A DNA stretch of 64,000 bases from a virus, in IMG/VR virus record IMGVR_UViG_3300007512_000021, positions 16,643 to 80,642 of that record; one strand, 5' to 3'. The position numbers were made by a program, and so were the translations under genes. Positions 42,201-48,729 of the stretch are shown here, in pieces. The notes under the pieces were generated by a model. That model saw nothing but the letters and a program-made list of their open reading frames with translations, made no database searches and was not told the DNA's origin. Position 1 is the first letter of the stretch. Each line of letters opens with the position of its first letter.

Positions 42201-45200
42201 AATCCGAACTCGTCGTTCACGAGCCAAGTCTTGACTCACATTCGCTATTAAAGCGTCAGTCCCGATCACCCCAACAGGAGATAGTAGGTGAATCTGAAAC
42301 GTCTCTCGTGGCATGTGATTGAAGCGTTTGTAGACATAATCAACACTCAATTGATCGTCGATCTCATCGGGGGTTCGTAACGAGTAGACCTCCCACGAAA
42401 CCACCCCATCTGAATCCGATGGGAAATTGGGCCACACGGTAAGAGTGTCCTCGTCAAACGCCTCGATCAAATAGGAGCCGACAGAATCCCCTGTGAGGAC
42501 TTTCAGGCGGGCACCAATGGCAATGTCAGGGATAGCGTTGAAGCCAACCCCCTCAGGCCCCGCTGAGTCGTCTGTGAACACATTCCCACCCTCATCGAAG
42601 GTGCCTTTCGCCCCCAAGGATAGAAGTGCTCCGATCTCCTGAATCAGGATAGCGTTCCCTGTCGCCCCTTCTTGGGGAAACAAGTAATCTTCTCCGTCTG
42701 TTTGATACTTATATCCGTCCGTACCGGGATCACGGCTTAAGAAGAAGCCTTTGAGGGCGGGATGTAGGCTTTCGGGAACAACCCCTTGAACCCCGAAGCT
42801 GATTGTAGATACGGGGGTCTTGGTTTGAAACGCTACCGCCCTACTCCCCAACCAAACAAAGCGACCGATCCCAAACTGGTGGAGGATATCCTCCATGTGG
42901 ACAAGACTTCGCTGGTATGGACCATCAAAAATCTCAAAGAAAACCCCTTCATCAACACCAGCCACATCTTCCAGCGGGGCTTGTTGAAGGAACATATAGG
43001 GGGAGCCACCAACATCCCCCAAATAAAGGCTTTCAATGCGGTTCGTGGCCCGAAAGTCGGGAGTTCCGTCATCGTTCCCCTTATTGAAAGGGGTTCTTTT
43101 GAAGCCGATGCAACCCCCGGTATCTGGTAGCCAGTTCAAGTCTAATGAGGTGCCAGCCAAATTGACATCTGTAAGGGGGTAGGATGTCTTCCAGAAGGGG
43201 TTGAAGCCTAAAGCCGCACACCCTGAAAAGTCCTTCTCTCCGTCCACCCCTGGAAGGATCTCAATCATCCCCTCACCCGAAGTGGCCGTTAGGAAAAGAC
43301 GGTTTCCGATGTAGCCAGCTTCGTAGCCGCTGCCGTCCAGAATAAGGTTGATGCTTTCGGAGACTTCCTTCGCCGTATATGTGTCGGGATCAACCGTCAC
43401 TTCTTCTGTAAGTGAGAGAGCTTCCCAGATTTTGTAATGACTTCCCCCAACAACTAACTGCAAAACCTCGTCACCACGAAGAGCGTAGGGTCCATCTTTC
43501 CGAGAAAACATGCGGATATCGGACGCATAAAAGGCTGGCGTAAAGTCTGTGTTTTGGAAGTAAAGTGGCAACCCCTGTCGCTCATCTTGGTTAGGGGCTG
43601 ACCGATTGAATACAAGGGGTGAAGTCTCCGCCCCACCATGATTAGAGGAGCCATAAGTAGTGTAAACCTGAGTCAGGCTTGGGCCAAAAACCCCATCCAA
43701 GTCATCGGGGTCTTTTTTGACCACCAAATCCTCAAAAGCCTTATTGGGGTTGAATAGGAAAGTGTCTCCAACCCCCCGACACTTCCGAACTACGCCTGAC
43801 TTCCCCGGCCTTCGTCCAACGACCTGACTAAAATTAGGCTCTCGCCCTGTCTTGTCCTCTTCGATCCTTATTCCAGAAACACCAAGGCCGGGAACTGGAA
43901 TCGCTACGGGAGCGTTATACCCATCAGACTCCGTAAACTCATCGGTCACAAGTGCGGGAGCCTTTAACGGTTGGGCAACTCGGCACATAGCAACGCCGTC
44001 GTAGTAAAGGGTAGCCCCTGACCACAAAGGCTCAAAATCATCGTTTGGGGCATCCACCTCCCCCATATCCGCTTTTGTTATGTCAGCGGCACTCAACTTG
44101 ATTTGACCTGTCGTCAAAGACACGCCAACTTGACCCGTGTTGATAATCGAATCGCCCAACTGCTGATCGTTATCCGCAAACTGAACGTCCAACCACTGTC
44201 GATTTCCGATCTTCAGTAGGGGTCTTTCTGTAGAACTTGGGATCGGAGAAATGAATAGAGGTTCGAGATCCGTGCCAAGGATCTTCCCCACTTCACCTTC
44301 AGACTCCGACTCGAAGATATCTTGTATGTACCAAATAGTCTGGCCCGCATACTGAGCAAAGACTCCTGGGTGCCACTGAATAATGCCGTTCTTGTCCCCA
44401 ACGATCCCAACGGGAGCGGGGTCAAGCACAGAAAAGTCGTAGGTGGCATCATCAATAATGCTGTCAGGTACAACCAAGATCCCACGGAAACCAATCGTGC
44501 CTGCCTCATCGTCCCCTAAAGGGATTGATCCAGCATCAGGACGAACCCCTAAGCGCACCATGGCTACGGAATCAGGGATTTGTGTGCCGACTAAGTAATC
44601 CCCGACAACCAGATTCTTTGGTCGAGGGGCTAACTGAGTTGTGGCTTTTTCAGCGTCCAATCGGCCCAAATTCTTGATGGGGCCGCCCTTGTAGGGTGCC
44701 CAACGCTGATCTTTCCCGCTAAACCCAAAACGAGTTTGAGAAGGGTCATTGCGAGTCCACCAAAACTTAGGGGGGGACAGATAATAACCAACCTCTGTGA
44801 CCCGATCTCCTCGTTTATGGCTCAACCCCGCCACAGAGTTCTCAGTTGGACTCAGCACACCCCGATTGAAGACGGTGTCCTCAACATAGATCACGCCAGA
44901 GTTGGGGGCGGGGCAAGAAATGTTGCCATCGGCTACCGAAAGGGTCACATCATCCCAATCGTCTGACCAATCCCCTCTACGGACGTTGATATAAGCCACC
45001 CCTGATATGGTTCGGCCACCGTCATCTGTCAAAATGACTCGGCTGCTGGCCGTCAAAGGAGCTAAAACCTGCGCCACTACCTCTAAGGCTTCAGGAACAA
45101 CCTCTCCCTCTGGCATATAGAGTTCAAACGGCTCTGTAAGGGTCAGACTGTCAATGTCCAACACCTCCGCCACAGTTACGGCGTATTCAGTCCCAAAGGA

Positions 45201-45701
45201 ATCCTCAAAAATAATGGTGGCATCAGTGCTCAGTTCAGAAACAAAATTTGTCCCAAGCCCTGTCACCAAAGTCGAGTCGTTCATAAACGCTACGATGCCC
45301 GTCAAGAACACGGGAAGAGTATCGTCCTCATCGAGACTGTTACAGGACTCAGACCCGTTTACAGGTATCCTACAAGAGCCTTGGGTCACCACGAAGTCGC
45401 CACCCTCAACCGTAGCGACACTCCCTGTGGTAGCGGCGAATACCAAGTATTCCTCTAATTCGCCCTCATTCCCCATAAGAACTGAAGAACGGTACTGATC
45501 GACACAAGGATGGGTTGGGTGATCTCCCCAAGCAGTTCGGAAGCCTTCGGAATACCCAAACCCAATGGGAGTGTGAGGTTCCGTTCCGTCAGAGAGCTTC
45601 TTAATGTCGAAATCGACACCCCCCCGTGGTGCCCCCGTTTTGGGGTCATTCGAGGGGGCTACTCTTGGCCCTCTAAGTACGTGTCCATCAAAATTGCTCA
45701 A
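33207..45701 (-). CDS. Giant structural protein, 4164 residues
   Basis: A single uninterrupted frame of 4164 codons starting TTG at 45701 (MSNFDGHVLRGP) and ending TGA. There is no strong ribosome binding site; only GGTGTAGTGG precedes the TTG. No better in-frame start exists before residue 76. The protein is very acidic and mostly beta-like. Residues about 735-835 resemble a hook/flagellin-type repeat fold also common in baseplate proteins, with TAKEVSESINLILDGSGY then a hydrophobic strand and LGF. Many short Ig-like or beta-sandwich segments are likely elsewhere. The last ~150 residues are helical and basic (near FHRERILSLMENFE and ERERMRRLQESMGG). It lies between spike and wedge genes, so a baseplate or baseplate-attached giant is the likeliest role. 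I recognise no enzyme motif. Among the larger phage proteins known in general. Confidence 0.7.
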   Translation of the reverse strand: MSNFDGHVLRGPRVAPSNDPKTGAPRGGVDFDIKKLSDGTEPHTPIGFGYSEGFRTAWGDHPTHPCVDQYRSSVLMGNEGELEEYLVFAATTGSVATVEGGDFVVTQGSCRIPVNGSESCNSLDEDDTLPVFLTGIVAFMNDSTLVTGLGTNFVSELSTDATIIFEDSFGTEYAVTVAEVLDIDSLTLTEPFELYMPEGEVVPEALEVVAQVLAPLTASSRVILTDDGGRTISGVAYINVRRGDWSDDWDDVTLSVADGNISCPAPNSGVIYVEDTVFNRGVLSPTENSVAGLSHKRGDRVTEVGYYLSPPKFWWTRNDPSQTRFGFSGKDQRWAPYKGGPIKNLGRLDAEKATTQLAPRPKNLVVGDYLVGTQIPDSVAMVRLGVRPDAGSIPLGDDEAGTIGFRGILVVPDSIIDDATYDFSVLDPAPVGIVGDKNGIIQWHPGVFAQYAGQTIWYIQDIFESESEGEVGKILGTDLEPLFISPIPSSTERPLLKIGNRQWLDVQFADNDQQLGDSIINTGQVGVSLTTGQIKLSAADITKADMGEVDAPNDDFEPLWSGATLYYDGVAMCRVAQPLKAPALVTDEFTESDGYNAPVAIPVPGLGVSGIRIEEDKTGREPNFSQVVGRRPGKSGVVRKCRGVGDTFLFNPNKAFEDLVVKKDPDDLDGVFGPSLTQVYTTYGSSNHGGAETSPLVFNRSAPNQDERQGLPLYFQNTDFTPAFYASDIRMFSRKDGPYALRGDEVLQLVVGGSHYKIWEALSLTEEVTVDPDTYTAKEVSESINLILDGSGYEAGYIGNRLFLTATSGEGMIEILPGVDGEKDFSGCAALGFNPFWKTSYPLTDVNLAGTSLDLNWLPDTGGCIGFKRTPFNKGNDDGTPDFRATNRIESLYLGDVGGSPYMFLQQAPLEDVAGVDEGVFFEIFDGPYQRSLVHMEDILHQFGIGRFVWLGSRAVAFQTKTPVSTISFGVQGVVPESLHPALKGFFLSRDPGTDGYKYQTDGEDYLFPQEGATGNAILIQEIGALLSLGAKGTFDEGGNVFTDDSAGPEGVGFNAIPDIAIGARLKVLTGDSVGSYLIEAFDEDTLTVWPNFPSDSDGVVSWEVYSLRTPDEIDDQLSVDYVYKRFNHMPRETFQIHLLSPVGVIGTDALIANVSQDLARERRVRIRFGLHHTLIESEVDGLSYFAPRAAVRWLETTELGLLANASLFLTSNHIPDDTHLASGDYRLRIATLLIASDELVEVPTSDDFSEDPTGVEITADTRELKFSSQILDDYGQAIVIYEETLFPPELLEAGKAEVNSVDGTIALSEIDIANNMGEQVYWDSRMVTEDQTDVFLNPMAGAFMFREQLLEWQIVEATYQTTNAAGELLKDDDDNILPEIVEFLPLHVRAEECEKVNNTTFKFNPTGRTVRQDIEPIIYVGPEMASEYGPIIASVDYETNEITLEYDVPDLPEAVLSDPLDPDSPIIETTPVWDGTYAATLAGRKVTITYAVLEAFGGESVYTVSAPPVYRPPFFLDGKVSSFELLEDRSADVHPGQLMRLVSFLFYLKAVAYDAETDLTTVTFYPESPSSGAGSRAPGNDVLSLITEWPVAREVDPSDPVVISEDPSGNLWGNTASSPHGFLVPIGERLVFGNPDEPEPSNVGFEPTPKTRGEVIFFANLIEALGQGFLIEIGGSPHTITGLALSEDGTRTTVSITPPLPKGILYGDDEVLVSTRPIYPPDDTTYLGFGRPFLASEETDVVLWGEVDKFGTTLPGRTMTPFQDYIADPQTGDIDFQYPIQQYIQSDQRLTFRRIRIRVVKPKMVEGYPQFPTFNLRYLHEVAPSEGNGLLGNLLMGTYSYHTPDSFYYRAIPLLDFAGEAATEIIKKAAAKQSSYGSTLAVGGDKNWENGRVGIKVEQDHLYDTDRAARAYLSFFNEVCVGFEQISEAATGRIVGDRDGKFRFWVGEGLEYTPPGFTNPVSGKLNPRYAYGRAFLRFMPPDTDVIVDEDDLIVDPTDFSIDSAEELDGVMPSSDWRELLIDNQMEYIKNDVDDRVVIGFRVSGIRWRFPGWPQIEIKGRIRSMEETHYLSRIFPNKANYFTTTYPGLGADPKNMDFGTYSFLKIMDWKLRSTFLSTIGQVENPVIGPITNVTDTTMRPRTARARVFRYSIIGFPELDEELFDGGVADPNSFSEIPRPAVIASVVDLPDFPLKEGWPNIASFATTDPENGLPDLNTGNWEDHVPPWAVGMRLQFGHPNGDMVVPKYNEKTGWGPNEEFKELFVGEIIKGCVMTFASGDIITNPNMIIDPANNEEPITLAHSDTLVMLVGDGVSTEGVDPDDPSFSDLGAYASSLPTYREGFDYTVSGSGRIRDLTFPEWSTPMLGIHEMFGQHGPNPHQRIEGDADFYNSSLTPLAIPALKGETRDDSGDYTLPYMKSTNTELVRLREAMASVIAIMQQDSTFTPLPHVWKSVYPDEIFNTAFPLAEADGSGLKLEADAAPVGGTYEDGSGLGDLRAGDLVLIETDQGAPLPAPAGVQGFLSVGGYTVHGEEPDRYSVISVPRFVTRSKPETPINYEINRAMATMGNFESDAIYVESGLRVRETVVNGSDPLFPHEQGYTETRLEFEIIGFNVDDGAANDTTPFGSGYYDPSSGTPGYDVATGGLNDLLAQAEVGTKLTFQLLQRATLIEDPGPPITYSYEPDALAGDGSVLLTLDVVKVTMGDDPELMGGAGAAHVFQLEIDGSPIGYIQTPDGVGGTLHEQWLYTTNDSPSAVMVIRTYHPEAPEQYSDPFPPGHPDEGLANPDHDPNAVSSWFDWTRFVHIDLTDNLPYEINDGSGDPSIAPFIPRERYTWGHAEVWEGDIIDHSPAIVSDFADAYEEVLMSVEVIDGVNAYIDSDRLTFTCPVDVRNGKVRGTTHPISEINLEMDLNVSKVTGQAIETDSDYFNWIGLPVEIPLNVNDMAHVNGGVPFTFLPRHDWMTDIDPDNIPAGEEPPTIDGVGYWRTGYGVLRVMGFEAHGNVPITFTEAAKTAAIPSSDLTPTSLVIPPNLPEGRYGDMLWHQDADADPLTGSSSFPNRISTYSMDETMPYLNDPDECSFKCPEVEAGDVVYIQTGPGEYASTKVGTYLVRYGLDPQNHSDGKNLTPAGGTFYPDPAWEGTGTINGQKAPMRPVRASEETVNWNTNDGWLDLRVPAITAFDEANDILTVSGLRTFDGAPTTNGTSWLDPGGVGLFEAYLYILFENPTDSMNQTDLDEAVLRCEYTAIDAAAGTFTLDLDTAKGGGGTVLSYEDAKELVIASVGKNITGAKFFPINIKHPNTTKYPDIRLSGHDWSELPDDPNPRATDLGVDGLREHRAIRGFVDIQLQNEDMAYGDTQTWTAHGDGDYEPPLPYDGLYNRARIRKHDWMGVNPDKGPEGHILVGKTPATGWVHGEFQEDENALAAYETIPTYIDISFLSLGGEFGINDPTASVANNCLNCLLPGTVFNATFWAEAGVFLEPNFPRPTFDLGRATRSVVCDDNGTVPATEESLDPNEVGERTVLDFIADEDGDTVPDYPFDHFVERVQFSVRRIRRFHNYVLDPLSDAMKGLRFAYETRRSECVSYTQGYTFGKLIVKPPPDAEDITGWGTQLGPLTDDDVNINVGDIVRVMNTTTGELRGWGEISKVEGTLEDIGAGWLQGTEIQIGPPGFVGDDPIAGDQLEIYLFRPPVPHQQSNEQLLELATEEIIMTRRAALGPGNDENGYPAAGGIVKWDASSLPVPEPGDPPHPNTDIYGASVNFLTDTNAGLEDGQINFQSEGIEEGDYLLIDPAGEVEGWDNTQEQPDPVEEGLRPFGDIGTAVSEADGYEKGYPGELDDNRGYYKIEKIEETRVQVSPNRLGASELIGSSGQPNPIDKLHGGGSTPLNFFALYPTISASSLSGEIDPLDGTANGREGQGDLRPTAFAGEDPHQGLWANGGPAWDEPGGETGVPPHNSFKETPFSIGPFSYKVIRPTKFLKDDTVEMILFHRERILSLMENFEGAMRGDKSGTYWDFQNERHSFDLGDPTIPDTGLGVPRNNFLYGLAGQYQYAPFLNDSDCLSALDRRVILEDILLDIEHPPNDTPDPFYTKFSEEDGFPLLLGRIDQILDKTDRIRQKRLAWLFLRTTKTDGTLANIRNWKAQLVERLIERERMRRLQESMGG

Positions 45702-45713
45702 ACCACTACACCA

Positions 45714-46310
45714 TCAAGAAATCATGTTGCTTGGACTTGATCCCGCCGCCACAGCGGGAGCGGGAGTCACGGGGGAGATTGCACCTGTCCCAAACCCTAA
45801 GGCAAGGTTCAAAGCAATCCCATTTCCAATACCTGTTGCTAACATGGGTAACAATACCCCCTTCATACCCACGGCCTTGAATCCGCTCTGAATCGACTTG
45901 ATTAATTTAGGTGAATTAGACACCACCACCTTAGCAATATCGGCCCCACCTGAAACACCTGCAACCGACCCCCTGTAATATGCGCTTTGATTTATAGTGT
46001 TCGAGAACCCGATAGAGATCGCAGTCGCCATCTCCACCATCTTGACCCCCTTTAGGCCAGCAGCAAGGCAAGCCCCTATCACCACTGGCGGTGCCGGGGG
46101 GCAAATTACCTTACCGCTCGATATCATCCCCGCACCCGCTGGCCCTACTGGACAAACACCGACCAGCATCGCATTAGAGGTTTGGGCATTGATCCAGTTC
46201 TGAACCCCCATCCCAATCCCATTGGTCATCATCAACCAACCCGGAGCCGTGGACTTGAAACTGCTTGCTGAACGAATGTTTTGAGCAAGCGACACCCCAA
46301 TAACAGGCAT
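45714..46310 (-). CDS. Small hydrophobic Gly/Ala-rich protein following the spike
   Basis: 198 residues. ATG at 46310 (MPVIGVSLAQ) follows AAAGGAGG at 5 nt and leaves an 11-nt gap after the spike gene. A longer start at 46388 would overlap the spike gene and has no such signal. The sequence has two Gly/Ala/Val-rich hydrophobic blocks, one near residues 43-85 with three cysteines and prolines, and one near residues 150-195. Its place after the spike is where tip (PAAR-type) proteins are often found, but I see no PAAR histidine/cysteine pattern. It may be a spike-associated or membrane-contacting component. Function unknown. It ends in TGA, in the same frame as the giant gene downstream. Confidence 0.6.
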   Translation of the reverse strand: MPVIGVSLAQNIRSASSFKSTAPGWLMMTNGIGMGVQNWINAQTSNAMLVGVCPVGPAGAGMISSGKVICPPAPPVVIGACLAAGLKGVKMVEMATAISIGFSNTINQSAYYRGSVAGVSGGADIAKVVVSNSPKLIKSIQSGFKAVGMKGVLLPMLATGIGNGIALNLALGFGTGAISPVTPAPAVAAGSSPSNMIS

Positions 46311-46321
46311 AGCAGCCTCCT

Positions 46322-48673
46322 TTATACGAAACGCATCCCGTAGGCCGCTGTCGTAATCATCTTGTACTTCAACCCTGTAATCGGACAAAGGGAGCCGCCC
46401 GTAACAGGGCTGCCTGGAGCCGCTGCATTAGCCGCTGCCGTGAAGGTAAACAAACAAGCGTTCGCATCATGTTTACCTACCGTATCTGTACTGTACCCTG
46501 TCAGGCCCGTCAGGGACATGGCCGCCAACTGCGCTTTGTGGGAGATCCCACCAACCAAAGTCGAATTCGTATAACCGTTCGCAAAATCTTGGACGGTTTT
46601 GTTTGTGCCACACTTACTGGTTCGTTTACCTAACCCGATGATGTGTTTCTCATCCCCAAGTTTGCGATTGACCTCACCATCCCCCGCATCAACCGTGCAT
46701 TTCGTACTGCCATAAAGATAGTGGCTCTCATCCACAACAGTCGGGTAAGCAGCGCAACCAGAGGCGGGGCTACTGGTGAACTCTGTTTTTCGACACGGGC
46801 CGTCTTCGGAAGAACCCCCACCATGGGTGTATTTGGCGGTTTTCGACGTAAATACCTCTTGGTTGTCTCCGGCAAAGGATATCTTTGGAGACTCTACCTG
46901 ACACGATGATTTTACACGGCAATCGAAGGTATCAGCGTCATGGAAATCAAAGCTCTCTTGAGCCGAAAAACGGGCACTTCCCGCCACCGTCATTTTTGAA
47001 TGGCCGCCAGAATTCAACATCAGGGCAGGGTCATCCTTGGATTGATCTTTCTCGCTCCCTCCCGCCGAGGACATGATGGCATCACCACCAAACATGGGGC
47101 GAGCCGCATTGATCGTTACTGGTCCAGCGGGAGCATCTAATGACACCCCTTCCCCGCCTTCCCCCACAACACTCATCTTTTCAGTGCTCTCAATAGAGTA
47201 CGGGCTGGCCGTTCGGAAGGAGTAACCACCTTTGACAAACACTTGAAGGCCGTTCTCGATCCACACAAGCATCTTGCCGTCTTTACGAGAAGCCACCCAA
47301 GAGGAACCCGACCTCGCCGTAACTGTCGCAGGGTTTACTTTCAGCATCATGGAGGCGTGTTCGCCTATGGGCTTTCCTACACCTGAAGACAGAATTCCTT
47401 CCCCATTGACGATTTTTGGAGCAATTGGCTTTCCGTAAAGGTCCGGGTCACCGTAAAAATCATTCCCAACCACTGACCCCAACACGAACTCAACCATGGG
47501 GGGCATCGCAGTCCCTCCCATGGGAAGACGATCCGCATCAAAGTTGTCTGTCGCTTCCGTAACGGGAAGCGTAGCGTCTGTCGTTTCTGCGACCTCTACT
47601 CGAAACTCAGGGTCAAACCCCCACATACCGAGAGCGGCAGCATTGTGTGGTTCCCCCATCGGAGCCGCCTTGGACCCCACGTGCGCCCCGTACCGCCAGA
47701 ATCCTTTGCCTCCATAGTAAGCGAAGTCCTCGGAAACATTTTTCGCCCTACCTTCATCATTGATAAACCCACCAGCTTCTAAAAAGCCAAACGGGTCTAA
47801 AGCACCGAACGGCACCCCTTTGCCTTGCATTTCAACTATAAAGATATTTTTTTCATCTTCGTCCCTTCGGAAAGGAAGAGCGGGGTTCAAATAGCCGTCT
47901 TCCTGAAGACCAAAACGACCATCGGCTTCGGCACTTGGGAGCTTGTCTAAGTAGTTCAAGAGATCGGCATGTTCCCAATCTTGTCCGTCCGAGAACATCT
48001 CCGTAGGCAAGATATTAGCGTCTCGTTGAATTGGCCCCGCATAAACACGGGTGCCAGACATCGCCATGTGCGTGACTACTGAACGAGTGATCAAGGCTTG
48101 ATCCTGATCTTGTAATCGGATCTCGTTGCCCCTTCGGTTCGCCAAAGTAACGGACTCGTCTAAGACTAAATCTGAACCTTGTGCCGAAGACGCAACAATA
48201 TGTCCCGGCTCCATATGGCGTAATTTGAACCGCTCTCGATCAGAAATGCCCTTAACCATCTGCCGAACACCAGTGGTGTCCATTCCCTCACCCCGCTCAA
48301 ACTCCTGAGCGGGAACCCAATCACGAGCAAGCATTGGAGGAGGCGGGAACCAACTTAAAACCATAGGGCGTTTTGCAGAGGCTTGGCCCGATGAATTTGA
48401 GGAGATCCAGCCAACCACACAGTAATCGCCTATGGATGGCATCGACCCCAAGAAAGAACGCCTACCGCCACCTGCATAAGTGATAGGTACGGGGGCCAAC
48501 TGGTTGTTTTCAGGGTTGCCCGTAAGCATTTGAAGAGTCACATGATGTGACTCATATTCAACGAAGATGACTTTAGCGACAGCTAAGGACCACGCAGACC
48601 AGCCGGAGCCTGTCTTCATCCCTTCAAGTTCGGTTTCTTTTCGGTAGAGTAGATCGAGATAGGTATCTGCCAT
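46322..48673 (-). CDS. Baseplate central spike protein (gp5/gpV-like)
   Basis: 783 residues, ATG at 48673 after TAGGAGG, TAA stop. The N-terminal ~110 residues look like the OB-fold of T4 gp5-type spikes: beta-rich, with VAKVIFVEYESHHVTLQML and GSMPSIGDYCVVGWI. A long insert follows with acidic loops. From about residue 480 short alternating beta repeats rich in Gly, Ser, Val and Thr suggest a triple-stranded beta-helix. The C-terminal 200 residues hold about eight cysteines, unusual for a phage spike. The spike is carried on the hub (the previous gene) and punctures the outer membrane or wall. No lysozyme insert like that of T4 gp5 is recognisable. Hub and spike genes being adjacent supports the call. 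Confidence 0.7.
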   Translation of the reverse strand: MADTYLDLLYRKETELEGMKTGSGWSAWSLAVAKVIFVEYESHHVTLQMLTGNPENNQLAPVPITYAGGGRRSFLGSMPSIGDYCVVGWISSNSSGQASAKRPMVLSWFPPPPMLARDWVPAQEFERGEGMDTTGVRQMVKGISDRERFKLRHMEPGHIVASSAQGSDLVLDESVTLANRRGNEIRLQDQDQALITRSVVTHMAMSGTRVYAGPIQRDANILPTEMFSDGQDWEHADLLNYLDKLPSAEADGRFGLQEDGYLNPALPFRRDEDEKNIFIVEMQGKGVPFGALDPFGFLEAGGFINDEGRAKNVSEDFAYYGGKGFWRYGAHVGSKAAPMGEPHNAAALGMWGFDPEFRVEVAETTDATLPVTEATDNFDADRLPMGGTAMPPMVEFVLGSVVGNDFYGDPDLYGKPIAPKIVNGEGILSSGVGKPIGEHASMMLKVNPATVTARSGSSWVASRKDGKMLVWIENGLQVFVKGGYSFRTASPYSIESTEKMSVVGEGGEGVSLDAPAGPVTINAARPMFGGDAIMSSAGGSEKDQSKDDPALMLNSGGHSKMTVAGSARFSAQESFDFHDADTFDCRVKSSCQVESPKISFAGDNQEVFTSKTAKYTHGGGSSEDGPCRKTEFTSSPASGCAAYPTVVDESHYLYGSTKCTVDAGDGEVNRKLGDEKHIIGLGKRTSKCGTNKTVQDFANGYTNSTLVGGISHKAQLAAMSLTGLTGYSTDTVGKHDANACLFTFTAAANAAAPGSPVTGGSLCPITGLKYKMITTAAYGMRFV

Positions 48674-48706
48674 GGGTGCCTCCTAAGGACTCTACCCTGT
48701 GGCGGA

Positions 48707-48711
48707 TATAG
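48707..48711 (-). promoter_or_regulatory. CTATA motif, candidate late-promoter element
   Basis: CTATA (context CAGCCTATATCCGCC) lies in the 56-nt gap before the spike gene. It is 33 nt before the ATG, leaving room for a short leader containing TAGGAGG. It is one of seven gap motifs of this type. Confidence 0.4.
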
Positions 48712-48729
48712 GCTGTTCAACCGAGGAAG

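Noticed and set aside
45714-46310. PAAR-repeat spike tip
   Set aside because: The position fits, but the characteristic PAAR turn and metal-binding His/Cys pattern is not visible.
46311-46388. Longer start for the 198-residue protein
   Set aside because: It would lie inside the spike gene, and the ATG at 46310 has AAAGGAGG at the right distance.
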